Under the pieces are notes generated by a model. It saw only the letters and a program-made list of their open reading frames with translations. It did not search any database and was not told the DNA's origin. This document shows, piece after piece, positions 27,111 to 35,086 of a stretch of DNA of 64,000 nt (within the stretch, counting starts at the first letter, position 1; each line of letters begins with the position of its first letter). The stretch comes from Streptomyces cynarae (GTDB taxonomy: Bacteria > Actinomycetota > Actinomycetes > Streptomycetales > Streptomycetaceae), in the NCBI RefSeq assembly GCF_025642135.1, contig NZ_CP106794.1:186001-250000 (forward strand), in the 5' to 3' direction. The translations under genes and the position numbers were made by a program.

Positions 27111-27443
27111 CTATTGCTGGGTGCCCCAGCTCGTTGCTCTGGGCGCGTCAGCTTTTTGCGGGATCTGCTGCTGTTGCGGGACAGCGTGTCCGCGGGGCCT
27201 GCGGAAGATCAGGAAGGCGGAGGCGTGGTTCTTCTGGTCGTGGCTGAAGTTGGCTTGGTCGAGCTGCCAGCCGAGTTCCTCGACGGCTTCGATCTGTTCG
27301 GCTACGCCGGACAGCGGCCCAGACCAGTTACTTTGCAGCGCTCCCTGGTTGACCCGACACACGAAGACTGTGCGGCCTTCGCTGATGGCCCGCTGGGCGT
27401 GGCCTTTCATGCTCTCGACCTTGGCATCCTTGATGAAGCCCAC
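27111..27443 (-). CDS. Hypothetical protein
   Basis: 110 residues, MGFIKDAKVESMKGHAQRAI at the start, then GRTVFVCRVNQGALQSNWSG and ELGWQLDQANFSHDQKNHAS, ending in a Gln-rich tail. The N-terminal two-thirds resembles small streptomycete proteins that turn up on plasmids and phages. No function known. Confidence 0.6.
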   Translation of the reverse strand: MGFIKDAKVESMKGHAQRAISEGRTVFVCRVNQGALQSNWSGPLSGVAEQIEAVEELGWQLDQANFSHDQKNHASAFLIFRRPRGHAVPQQQQIPQKADAPRATSWGTQQ

Positions 27444-27772
27444 CGTGTTTCCCTCCCCTTGCTGCCGCCGCTGTGGCTGGCGAGGTAGGAGGGTAGTGGC
27501 CAGCCGCTCGTGGGGGCAGGGGTGCTGCGTAACTCGGCTGCCCGCGGTAGTGCGGTGGGAGCGCGAGCGGCCGCCCCAGAGTGGGGCAGGCGCTCGGATG
27601 GTGGTGATCGCGCCTTACGGCCATCCCCGCTGGACGCCACGATGCAGGCGCGCCAGGAGCCGTCTTCAGGGCCGCGGTGGGACCAGCCGCAGTTTAAGCG
27701 GCTCGGGTGGAGTGATCAGCTCGGGCTAGGCAACTTGCGGTTCCGCCGGTGGCCGGCACCGCGAGGTGTGGC
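27444..27772. other. 329 bp without a convincing gene
   Basis: Only overlapping shadow ORFs with poor codon bias. No strong hairpin, IS end or RNA gene recognised. Confidence 0.35.
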
Positions 27773-28735
27773 TCATGCCAGCGACGCGTCATCCGACTGG
27801 GCCTCGCGGGCGGCCTGCCGCTCGCGCCGCTTTGCGCGGGTGCCGTTGCCGGGCTTGTCCTGTGTCTCCCAGTCCGGTTCAGGCCCGGGATCCTTCGCGG
27901 GAACCTTCGTCACTTCCAGGCCGGCTGCTCGGCCTCGAGTGTGTTGTCCGGTGTCGCACGTCAACAGCCGCACCTTACGGGCGGCGAGCGACTGGATGGC
28001 AACCGCCCGATCGATGATCTCGTCATCAGCGATGGGCAGGCGCACGTGGCCGTGCGGGTCCAGGACGATCTCCAGGTTCACCTCGCCACGGACCGCGCCT
28101 TCCTGTGAGATGAGCTCCTGCCGGTGGAGGATCCCGAAGGTGGAGCCGCCGAGGGCTTTGTCCAGGAGGCCGAGCGTGTGGGACGCGCGCCAGCGGGCCC
28201 GGTGTTTGCTGGCCTCCTTGAGGTTGTCCAGTTCGTCGATGACGGCCATCGGGAAGAGCAGACGGATGTGTTCGCCCAACGGCAGCCTGAGGACCTCGTG
28301 CAGGTTGGTGTCGGCGAGTGGGGCTGGGTTGTGGATGTAGAAGCTGGAGTCGGCAACCACGAACCACTCCAGACCGTTCCAGCGACCTATCTGCGCCTCA
28401 AGAGCCGCTTCGGCTTCCTCGAAGGCCTGGACGCGCTCTGAGATCTCCAGGTCCACCAGGCCGTTGACGAAGTCTCGTTGATGCGTCCCGGCGAGCGTTC
28501 CGCAGCTGGCAAGGAGTGCCTGGTAGCGGCGGGTGAATACCAGGTGGTCGATGTCCTTGTCGCTGATCTGTGGGCGCAGAACGCCTGCGGCTTCGGTGGC
28601 CCATTCCAGATATGCCAGAAGGTACTCGATGGCGCTTCCGAACGGCCTGCGGAGGTTCTCGGCTTCGCGGTGAACCTCCTGGAGGGCGTGGCGGATGTTT
28701 CTGCGATCGGCTCCCGGGCGAGGTGTGATGAGCAT
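27773..28735 (-). CDS. PIN-domain protein with long N-terminal extension
   Basis: 320 residues. The PIN-like part starts near residue 125: FVVADSSFYIH (first Asp), VIDELDNLKEAS (Glu/Asp), IIDRAVAIQSLAARKVRLLT and CDTGQHTRGRAAGLEV (final acidic cluster). The first ~120 residues are helical (REAENLRRPFGSAIEYLLAY). A basic tail ends the protein (GTRAKRRERQAAREAQ). PIN domains are metal-dependent RNases, most often toxins. At 320 residues it is much longer than VapC and no antitoxin lies next to it. Confidence 0.72.
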   Translation of the reverse strand: MLITPRPGADRRNIRHALQEVHREAENLRRPFGSAIEYLLAYLEWATEAAGVLRPQISDKDIDHLVFTRRYQALLASCGTLAGTHQRDFVNGLVDLEISERVQAFEEAEAALEAQIGRWNGLEWFVVADSSFYIHNPAPLADTNLHEVLRLPLGEHIRLLFPMAVIDELDNLKEASKHRARWRASHTLGLLDKALGGSTFGILHRQELISQEGAVRGEVNLEIVLDPHGHVRLPIADDEIIDRAVAIQSLAARKVRLLTCDTGQHTRGRAAGLEVTKVPAKDPGPEPDWETQDKPGNGTRAKRRERQAAREAQSDDASLA

Positions 28736-28829
28736 GCGCTGATCCTGCCAGGAGCGGCAAGTTGCCCAGGCAGGCTATGGCAGAAGCGACGGGACGATCG
28801 ACCGGACGTGTGGGAGCACCGACCAAGGC

Positions 28830-29171
28830 GTGACCGCCCATGCCCCCGGCCGTTGTGCGCTCGTGAAGACGATGAAGGAAGCATTTGAGGATGCACGCCT
28901 GGAGGAAGGCGTGTACTGCCTCTGTCTCACTGGCGATGAGGCGCGTGCGACGTTGCGGGCCCTTGCCGATGTGCCAGCGGATGACCTTGATGCCGCTGCC
29001 GCCCATGCCCGGCTTCACCGGCTGGTTGAACCGCAGCCGCGGCTTCCGCGCCGGACCGACGAGGAAGAGCGCGAAGCGAAGCAGCGGTTGGCCCCACCCT
29101 ACGATCTCCCGGATGCTGAGGCGTTGCAGGGTTTCGCTGCTCCTACCAGACGCAGGCGGCGTCAGGGGTAG
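28830..29171 (+). CDS. Hypothetical protein, start uncertain
   Basis: Up to 113 residues. The likely core is MKEAFEDARLEEGVYCLCL then TGDEARATLRALADVPADDL, with a basic C-terminus (APTRRRRRQG). Possible starts are GTG 28830, GTG 28863 and ATG 28872; none has a strong ribosome site. Divergent from the PIN gene. No family recognised. Confidence 0.4.
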   Translation: MTAHAPGRCALVKTMKEAFEDARLEEGVYCLCLTGDEARATLRALADVPADDLDAAAAHARLHRLVEPQPRLPRRTDEEEREAKQRLAPPYDLPDAEALQGFAAPTRRRRRQG

Positions 29172-29253
29172 ATGCAGGCGGCACTGCGAGGGTCCGGCGA
29201 TCGCGCGGTGCTCTCGCGGGACGCCCCCGGATTGCGGTTCGTTCGTCTCTCCA

Positions 29254-29280
29254 GCCCCGCCCGTCATGCACGGGCGGGGC
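29254..29280. terminator. Hairpin terminator
   Basis: A perfect 11-bp stem (GCCCCGCCCGT and its complement) around CATGC, followed by ATTCTCGTTT. Confidence 0.7.
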
Positions 29281-29366
29281 ATTCTCGTTTGCGCCCTTGT
29301 CGCCGGGCAGCGCTCCGCTGACCGTGGTCTGTCAGTGGGGTGTCGAATCGGCGAGAGGGGGACGAC

Positions 29367-29621
29367 GTGACGCGTAGGCGGGATGACGTGATCGGCCGAC
29401 TGCTGCTGCGGTTGGCGGCGGTGCTGCACCGGACAGTGGCCAGCGACAAGGCGAACAGCCGGTGGCTGGCCCGTCGGGATCGGGCGATCCGGGCGGCGCG
29501 CCATAGGGGTGTGCCCTTGGAGGAGTTGGCGGCGCGGCTGGGCTTGACGCCCAGCTGGATCCGCCAGGTGCTCGCCGGGAAGAAGCCGGCCGAGCCGCCG
29601 TCCGTGGAGGAGGCCGCGTAG
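29367..29621 (+). CDS. Small helix-turn-helix protein
   Basis: 84 residues, basic, from GTG 29367 (GAGAGGGGG upstream). Its second half is a helix-turn-helix: RGVPLEELAARLGLTPSWIR followed by QVLAGKKPAE. It may act as a plasmid regulator. A terminator follows 13 bp after the stop. Confidence 0.65.
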   Translation: MTRRRDDVIGRLLLRLAAVLHRTVASDKANSRWLARRDRAIRAARHRGVPLEELAARLGLTPSWIRQVLAGKKPAEPPSVEEAA

Positions 29622-29633
29622 CCGGATATGCGT

Positions 29634-29664
29634 AAGCCCCTGCCGGCACGACCGGCAGGGGCTT
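29634..29664. terminator. Bidirectional hairpin terminator
   Basis: A perfect 13-bp stem (AAGCCCCTGCCGG and its complement) with the loop CACGA. It separates the convergent HTH gene and the gene ending at 29667. Confidence 0.8.
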
Positions 29665-29666
29665 CG

Positions 29667-29978
29667 TCATGCCGCCGCCTCTGCTCTGCGAACGATTTCC
29701 GCCACTTCCGGCTCCCGTCCGGATTCGACGAGCACGGATTCGCAAGGCGCCCAGATGTCGGTCATCTCTGGTCCGATACCTTCGACGGATGGTGCTCCGA
29801 CCGTGAGCTGGGTGCGCCAGCGTTTCCACATCTGGGCTCTCACCCGGATCCAGCAGTCGCCGCTGGGGCGAACTTCCACAGCGACGAGTGCGCCTTGGAT
29901 TTCGCCGCCGAGACCGGGGAGGCGCACTCTAGCTTCGATGGGGTCGTCGAACTCGACGACCAGAGGTTCGCTTGTCAT
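29667..29978 (-). CDS. Hypothetical protein
   Basis: 103 residues from ATG 29978. A beta-rich opening (EPLVVEFDDPIEARVRLPGL, IQGALVAVEVRPSGDCWIRV) and a short acidic helical end. The longer upstream extension is not supported. No family recognised. Confidence 0.55.
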   Translation of the reverse strand: MTSEPLVVEFDDPIEARVRLPGLGGEIQGALVAVEVRPSGDCWIRVRAQMWKRWRTQLTVGAPSVEGIGPEMTDIWAPCESVLVESGREPEVAEIVRRAEAAA

Positions 29979-30103
29979 GACGCAGGGATACCGGCTGTGC
30001 GCGGGCGCAAGGGACGTAGCCGCCGCGTGTTCGATGTTGTGCGCCCAATCGCGTGACGCCGAAGCCGCCGCCGTTGGCTGAATGGCGGGCGGAGTGCCGG
30101 CGT

Positions 30104-30346
30104 TCACCCGAGGTACGTCACCTGCAGCACGGTGATCGTCTTGAGCGTGTCCCCGATGAGGAGGACGGCGAACGCGTGCTCGGTGATCAGCATCCGCACG
30201 ACACCGTCGTCTTCCCCGTAGGGCTCGGTCACGGCGATCGGGTCGTGGCAGGCGTCGGCGAGTGCGAGGGTGAGGAATTCGCTGGCGGCCGACGGCATCG
30301 CTTCATGGACGGCTTCGGCGGCGGGGTCGTACTTGAGGCGGTACAT
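30104..30346 (-). CDS. RelE/ParE-like toxin candidate
   Basis: 80 residues from ATG 30346. MYRLKYDPAAEAVHEAMPSA, then LADACHDPIAVTEPYGEDDG, VVRMLITEHAFAVLLIGDTL and KTITVLQV follow the beta-alpha-alpha-beta-beta-beta plan of RelE-like proteins. It is the downstream member of a pair with the 30459-30743 gene, 112 bp apart. RelE toxins cleave ribosome-bound mRNA. No catalytic residues can be assigned with certainty. Confidence 0.65.
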   Translation of the reverse strand: MYRLKYDPAAEAVHEAMPSAASEFLTLALADACHDPIAVTEPYGEDDGVVRMLITEHAFAVLLIGDTLKTITVLQVTYLG

Positions 30347-30458
30347 CCGCGGGCTCCAGTGGGCAGGCGTGACAAGCTGGCGGATCCCCGAACTTTGGTA
30401 GGCGACGCACTGCGCAGCGTAGCGAATCGCTGACGGTGCGTATGAAGAGTCGATGGAA

Positions 30459-30743
30459 TCAGGCAGCGCCCCGGGCCCGGATCCGGGCAGCGTCGGCCAG
30501 CACGCGATCTGTGGCGTCGTTCCACTCGCCGGCCGGCTCCTCGCCGCGCGCCTCTGTCGCGGCGATCTCCCGCCCGCGCTGGACGGCGGCGAGAGTGTCC
30601 TTCGCGATGCGCTCCCAGCGGGCGAACACCTGGAGCAGCTCGTGGGCTGGCGCCCGGTTGATCTCCGACAGAAAGCGCTGGGCGAGGACGGGGTTGCCGA
30701 GGGCGTCACGGATCCGTTCGATGGTCCACGGCTGGTCGCTCAT
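30459..30743 (-). CDS. Partner (antitoxin candidate) of the RelE-like protein
   Basis: 94 residues from ATG 30743, with GGGAGGCC upstream. All-helical (WTIERIRDALGNPVLAQRFL, HELLQVFARWERIAKDTLAA), Arg/Glu/Ala-rich. It lies upstream of the RelE-like gene on the same strand, the usual antitoxin-toxin order. A near-palindrome TTTAACTCGCTAAA lies about 20 bp upstream of the start and could be the autoregulatory operator. Confidence 0.55.
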   Translation of the reverse strand: MSDQPWTIERIRDALGNPVLAQRFLSEINRAPAHELLQVFARWERIAKDTLAAVQRGREIAATEARGEEPAGEWNDATDRVLADAARIRARGAA

Positions 30744-30862
30744 CCCGGCCTCCCAAACTTTAGCGAGTTAAATTTCAGGCTAGCCGATCCGGCTTCCCAG
30801 CCGGGGAATCCCATCCGAGAATCCCAGCGCGGATGTTCAGTCCGGGAATGCCGCGCTGGTGC

Positions 30863-31018
30863 TCACCACATCCGACAGGCCCGCCACAGCCGCTCGGCCG
30901 CGCCGGAATGCCGGTGTCCGGCGAGCCAGCCGCCCACCGCGTTGATCCACCATTCGAGCCGCAGCCGGGCGCAGGTGCGGAACGGCAGGTGCCGCGACAG
31001 GATCCGTAGGTCACGCAT
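30863..31018 (-). CDS. 51-residue basic, Trp/His-rich protein
   Basis: From ATG 31018: MRDLRILSRHLPFRTCARLR then LEWWINAVGGWLAGHRHSGA and a WRACRMW end. Rich in Arg, His and Trp, possibly amphipathic. Similar tiny ORFs occur on streptomycete plasmids and phages. No function known. Confidence 0.45.
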   Translation of the reverse strand: MRDLRILSRHLPFRTCARLRLEWWINAVGGWLAGHRHSGAAERLWRACRMW

Positions 31019-31166
31019 GGGCTGCTCCACGGCAATCGCTTCTGGTGCAGGCGCATGGGCGAGGCCTTCGCAGTTCGCGCAGGAGCGCGCAGTCTCGGTC
31101 GCTTGGGTCGCTGCCGTGTGGCGTGGGGCTGCTGCTGGCGGTAGGTGTTCGGGCTGTGCGCCCCAG

Positions 31167-31766
31167 TCAGGCGGGTGGGTTGTCTGCGGTGTAGCTGACG
31201 GGGTAGGTCGTGGTGTACTCCTCCACTGGAACGCCCATCTGTGCGGCGTACTCGGCCCGGGCCTGCCGGTCGGCGTCAGTGAGCTCCGGGTGCACGCCGG
31301 GCGCCTGGGGGGCGCGCCAGAGTTGGACCAGGTGGCGCTCCCCACGGTCACCGATGCCTGGTTCGGAATTGTCAGCGTGGCAGTACAGGCGCATACGCAC
31401 CCACTCCTCGCCATTGGCGGAGGGCGGGATCTCAAGGGGCGGTTCCTGGTCGGGCCAGGCGTCCCAGAAGTCGCTCTGCCGGATGACGGCGAGACATAGG
31501 ACGGGGAAGCCGGCACGCAGGCTGATCTCTTCCGCCGACTCCCAGTCTCCACCGACCTCCGGCGCTGGCGGTACGTCGTGGACCTGAATGGTCATCTCCA
31601 TGGAGCCTGTGTCGGTGGTGGGCAGCACCACGGCGTTGGTGTCGGTGGCTGGACCGCATCGCCAGCCGAAGGGCATCTCCTTCGGCCAGTCGTAGTCGTC
31701 GTCGAATCCGATGAGGTAGCCATTCTCTCCGAGGTTGACGGTGAACGTCGCTTCACGGACCAGCAT
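31167..31766 (-). CDS. Hypothetical protein
   Basis: 199 residues from ATG 31766. The sequence is acidic, with LVREATFTVNLGENGYLIGF at the start, a middle strand pair (SMEMTIQVHDVPPAPEVGGD) and a Tyr/Thr-rich end (EYTTTYPVSYTADNPPA). Soluble, no signal peptide. It lies downstream of the nuclease gene but behind a terminator. No family recognised. Confidence 0.6.
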   Translation of the reverse strand: MLVREATFTVNLGENGYLIGFDDDYDWPKEMPFGWRCGPATDTNAVVLPTTDTGSMEMTIQVHDVPPAPEVGGDWESAEEISLRAGFPVLCLAVIRQSDFWDAWPDQEPPLEIPPSANGEEWVRMRLYCHADNSEPGIGDRGERHLVQLWRAPQAPGVHPELTDADRQARAEYAAQMGVPVEEYTTTYPVSYTADNPPA

Positions 31767-31792
31767 GGGGCAAGCCTCCTTCAGCGGAGAAA

Positions 31793-31832
31793 GGGTGTCC
31801 CCTGCCCCTATCAAGCGGGACAGGGGACACCC
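31793..31832 (-). terminator. Hairpin terminator after the nuclease gene
   Basis: A perfect 12-bp stem (GGGTGTCCCCTG and its complement) across a 16-nt loop, 27 bp after the stop of the NucA/NucB gene. Confidence 0.75.
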
Positions 31833-31858
31833 CTGACTGGCGGCGAGTGTATCGGCGC

Positions 31859-32902
31859 TCAGACGGTCACGTAGAACGGGTCGCCGTCCATGACGTGCAT
31901 CTTGTTGCGCCAGGCGGTGATGGTGCCGCCCTGGCTGCGATTCTCCTGGACGTTGACCCAGGTGATCTCCCGCTGGTTCGCGGGCAGGTGGGTGCCGCCT
32001 TCATAGGTTGAGGCGAACGGGTATTCGTCGCAGGAGGTACGGCCGGCGCTCTGCATGTCCGGCGGGACAGGCACGGAGCAGACGGCCTTGCGGTTCTTGT
32101 CCTCCTGCGTCGGGTTGATCATCCAGTGCAGGGGTTGGCCGCCGTTGGGATCCCCGTAGTGGCCGCCGTTGGCGCGCAACTTGCGGATCCCGTCGTTGAT
32201 GTAGGGGATGCCGACCATGCTCACTGCGGTGGGAGCTTCTGGAATGGCGCATCCGGACCGGCTGGCGCGGGTGCTGCCGTAGTAGTTGTCGCACCGGTAG
32301 ACGGCTGAGTCGTACGAGACACTGCCGGAGATGATGCCCGGTTTGGTGAAGGTGTACGTGTAGTGCGTCTTCGCCTTGGGGTTGACGGTCCCCTTGGGAA
32401 TAGCGGCGGTCGTGTAGTCAATGCTGCCGTTGGCAGGGCCGCTGTCGAGGATGTGACCCTGCGAGAAGTGGACGGTGGCCTTGGTGCCGCCGCCGGAGGT
32501 GGCGGCGATGTTGACGTGGACGTCGTTGCCTTCGCGGGTGACTCGTGCCTTGGAGACGGTGAACGTCTCCGACCAGTTCGCGGAGTTCGCCAGCAGGGTC
32601 ATTTGGTGCTTGACGTCGTAGTCGATGGTGCCCGCGATGGTGGGTGTGCCGTTGACTTCCCTCATGACGTCGACGTGGACGGCAACCCATTCACACTCGC
32701 TGTACCGGTTGACCATGATCTGGTTGATGGTGCAGGTGGCATCGGACGCTGAATCAGTGAGTCCGTGCACTTGGGGCTGGGCCGAGTTGATGGTGACGCG
32801 CAGGTGTTCGGTACCGGGCCGATCGGCCAGAGCAGTCGGCGTAGCCGCTCCGAGGAGTCCGAGTGCTACAGCCCCCGTTGTGAGCAGCGCTTTCAATCGC
32901 AA
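31859..32902 (-). CDS. Secreted NucA/NucB-type deoxyribonuclease
   Basis: 347 residues from TTG 32902, with GGGGG 5 nt upstream. A Sec signal peptide (RLKALLTTGAVALGLLGA, cleavage after ALA near residue 27) is clear. The C-terminal domain has the NucA/NucB signature CDEYPFASTYEGG near residues 296-308, plus a Cys-bearing RKAVCSVPVP. The N-terminal ~200 residues are beta-rich and Thr-rich, possibly an adhesion or wall-binding part. The enzyme would cut extracellular DNA: scavenging, competition or restricting uptake are all possible. Confidence 0.85.
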   Translation of the reverse strand: MRLKALLTTGAVALGLLGAATPTALADRPGTEHLRVTINSAQPQVHGLTDSASDATCTINQIMVNRYSECEWVAVHVDVMREVNGTPTIAGTIDYDVKHQMTLLANSANWSETFTVSKARVTREGNDVHVNIAATSGGGTKATVHFSQGHILDSGPANGSIDYTTAAIPKGTVNPKAKTHYTYTFTKPGIISGSVSYDSAVYRCDNYYGSTRASRSGCAIPEAPTAVSMVGIPYINDGIRKLRANGGHYGDPNGGQPLHWMINPTQEDKNRKAVCSVPVPPDMQSAGRTSCDEYPFASTYEGGTHLPANQREITWVNVQENRSQGGTITAWRNKMHVMDGDPFYVTV

Positions 32903-33084
32903 CTTGTACCCCCTGTGTTGAAACGCGGTCGGAGGGTGGCGGTCAACTCCACGTTGCCTCTGTCGCGTTGGGGGCATACAAGCACGCCTTTCACGCAGGA
33001 TGCATCTCGACTTGATCAGTTTCGGTCAAGGGTGAGCTGTAGTGTGAAAGTCGCGTAGGGCCGTGACCAGCAGGCAGCCTCGCA

Positions 33085-33411
33085 TCACGGAGGGCGCCCG
33101 GCGACATACCGGCCGCCGTCGTCGGCCTGGACCCACCGGGCGGCGCGCCAGTCTTGACGGCGTGGGAGTCGGTCACTTTTTCCTCCGTGCTGCGCGTGCG
33201 GCCGCGCGGCGGGTGGCCCGGTTCGCGCGGGGCGCGCGGCTGGCTCGTTCTGGTCGACCGGGGATGTGGTGGGGAGTTCGCGGGGCAGGAAAGTGGGCGT
33301 GTCGCCGCTGGTGTCGACGAGGATCTCGCCGTACAGGATCAGCTGCGTCTCCCAGTTGGCGCCGGGCCGGGGCGAGTGCTCGCCCCGGGGCGTGGACGAC
33401 GGGCCGGTCAC
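33085..33411 (-). CDS. Hypothetical protein, third gene of a small operon
   Basis: 108 residues from GTG 33411, overlapping the previous stop (GTGA). GANWETQLILYGEILVDTSG and PTFLPRELPTTSPVDQNEPA are followed by a Pro/Arg-rich tail. No family recognised. Translation coupled to the gene upstream. Confidence 0.5.
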   Translation of the reverse strand: MTGPSSTPRGEHSPRPGANWETQLILYGEILVDTSGDTPTFLPRELPTTSPVDQNEPAARPARTGPPAARPHAQHGGKSDRLPRRQDWRAARWVQADDGGRYVAGRPP

Positions 33412-33587
33412 CGCGCCGGCTCCTCGATGGCGGCCTCGGTGCGGCCGGTGATGCGCCAGCCGGTCACACCCGTCCGGCCGTCGAGGCTTTCCCCGATCCA
33501 CAGGCGGGCGGTGGGAACAAGATCGCGTGGGTCCTGGTGGCCGTCGAAGGTGATCTCGACTTGCAAGGTGGCGCGTTGCTGGCTCAT
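33408..33587 (-). CDS. 59-residue hypothetical protein
   Basis: ATG 33587 overlaps the previous stop (ATGA). The protein is beta-rich: SQQRATLQVEITFDGHQDPR, then TARLWIGESLDGRTGVTGWR. Second gene of the 33763-33085 overlapping operon. No family recognised. Confidence 0.55.
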   Translation of the reverse strand: MSQQRATLQVEITFDGHQDPRDLVPTARLWIGESLDGRTGVTGWRITGRTEAAIEEPAR

Positions 33588-33763
33588 GTGCTGCTCCTTG
33601 GGTCGTCGGGCAGGTCGAGGTCGAGTCCCGCGACGGGCTGGTCGAAGCAGCGGCGTTCGTCGGCGAGGAGCACGGCGTCGTCCTGGGCTGCACGATCGAC
33701 CCACTGAGCTGGCTCCTAGCGCGCAAGGATCAGATTGCGGAAGTCGCGCCAGGTGGTAGTCAC
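33584..33763 (-). pseudogene. Small operon gene interrupted by an amber codon
   Basis: GTG 33763 opens MTTTWRDFRNLILAR, then a TAG at 33716-33718, then in the same frame EPAQWVDRAAQDDAVLLADE, RRCFDQPVAGLDLDLPDDPR and a stop that overlaps the next ATG. The 180-bp frame has good codon bias on both sides of the TAG, and the overlap with the next gene is intact. So a single base change, such as CAG to TAG, explains it, or the amber codon is read through. Confidence 0.5.
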
Positions 33764-33835
33764 TCAGCGGTGGCCGGGGTGAGCCCAGGACTTTGCGGAG
33801 CGTCTCAGGTTTGGTCACGTGGGCAGACCAGTCAC

Positions 33836-34170
33836 TGTCACTCATAGAACGGCCTCGCTGTCGTAGGAGGCAGCACCTGGTGCAGGTGCTGGTCCACTCG
33901 GCCCGCGAACCATCGCCGAGCTTCGTAGGGATCCACGCCGCTGGAGCGATGGGCGTTGAGATGGCTGGCCTTGAGAGTGCGGTTAGGGGTACCTCGCATC
34001 CGAAGGAAAACTCGATCTGGGCCTCGAACCAGTCGCAGCCGGCTTCTGTCGAAGCGGGAGGAGCATGGTCCGGAAAGCGGGGCAACACCACTCGCAACTT
34101 CACACCGGCGCCGTGGGGACTCAGGTGCACCGATCTGAGAACCAGGTGCCGGACAACTGAGCACCTCGTC
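33836..34170 (-). pseudogene. Possible frameshifted hypothetical gene
   Basis: One minus frame gives VHLSPHGAGVKLRVVLPRFP and CDWFEAQIEFSFGCEVPLTA. Another gives HRSSGVDPYEARRWFAGRVD and QHLHQVLPPTTARPF with a stop near 33838. Both pieces look protein-like and are consecutive, suggesting one gene with a frameshift near 33980. Family unknown. Confidence 0.3.
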
Positions 34171-34223
34171 AGCAACAGCAGCACGACGAGGCCGAACTTG
34201 CGTGGCAGCGGCGGGGGCTGCTC

Positions 34224-34242
34224 GATTCACAGAATGTGAATC
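34224..34242. promoter_or_regulatory. Operator candidate GATTCAC-N5-GTGAATC
   Basis: Perfect 7-bp inverted repeat with a 5-bp spacer, 26 bp before the start at 34268, in a locally AT-richer stretch. Could be bound by the downstream protein or a plasmid regulator. Confidence 0.5.
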
Positions 34243-34267
34243 GCCCCAGTCGGGCAAACTCGACGTC

Positions 34268-35086
34268 ATGAGGCGTCCCACCCGGAAGTCGGCCGCACCG
34301 ACAAAGCCGCTGCTCAAGCCGCCCCTCCGAATCGGCAAGCTCGACACCGCAGCCCTGATCGGTGACTTGCGCCACCTCCACGAAAAGGCCGAGGACGTAG
34401 ACATCGACCGGATGCCAGCCGACGAGGAGCTGTTCGGGGCCCTGCTCTATCTCGAGGCCCACGCAGGCGCCTTGAAGAGCAAGGAGGCCCAGCGCACATC
34501 CGCGATCACGCGTGTGAAGCTGTGGGAGTACCTGCGTGAACGGGTCGACGTCCACCAGGCAAAGGCCATCGCGCACGCCCGGGCTGCGAACGTAGAGTGG
34601 GCCGACCTAGCTCCAGCCCTGGCCGTGAACACCGCCAGCGCCGCTTACAACAAGGCAACGCGGCTGCGTGCCGCCGCTCTCACCAACCCCGACGACGGAG
34701 ACCGCCCCGTACGCCGCACACCCGAAGCCGTCCTCGAAGCCGAGCGGAAGGCGGCAGCCCGAGTCGCTGCGGAGCGCCGTGCACAAGAAGAAGCCGCGCG
34801 CCGACATCAACTTCTCGTACCGGTCCTGCAACGCCTGATCGACCATCGCAACGGTCTGGATGACAACGAGGACGTCGCCTTCTGGCTAGACCAGATCGCA
34901 GAGACGCTTCCCGACTGCCACACCCCTACACAAATCGTCAGCCTCGGTATCTATGCCGAGGCTGTGATCCGCGAACTCAGGAAGATCGAGCGGACGACGG
35001 CACGGCCAGTGGCGACGACCGACGGCGCGAGGTCCGCGTACGCGGCCGCGGCGCAAATGGTCTCCGGGCGAGGCCGCGACACGTAG
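34268..35086 (+). CDS. Hypothetical helical plasmid protein
   Basis: 272 residues from ATG 34268. A basic N-terminus (MRRPTRKSAAPTKP) is followed by helical segments (LIGDLRHLHEKAEDVDIDRM, LWEYLRERVDVHQAKAIAHA) and a clear coiled-coil-like Arg/Glu/Ala stretch (about 160-185: EAVLEAERKAAARVAAERRA). It could bind DNA or scaffold a complex. It lies downstream of a near-perfect palindrome. No family recognised. Confidence 0.6.
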   Translation: MRRPTRKSAAPTKPLLKPPLRIGKLDTAALIGDLRHLHEKAEDVDIDRMPADEELFGALLYLEAHAGALKSKEAQRTSAITRVKLWEYLRERVDVHQAKAIAHARAANVEWADLAPALAVNTASAAYNKATRLRAAALTNPDDGDRPVRRTPEAVLEAERKAAARVAAERRAQEEAARRHQLLVPVLQRLIDHRNGLDDNEDVAFWLDQIAETLPDCHTPTQIVSLGIYAEAVIRELRKIERTTARPVATTDGARSAYAAAAQMVSGRGRDT

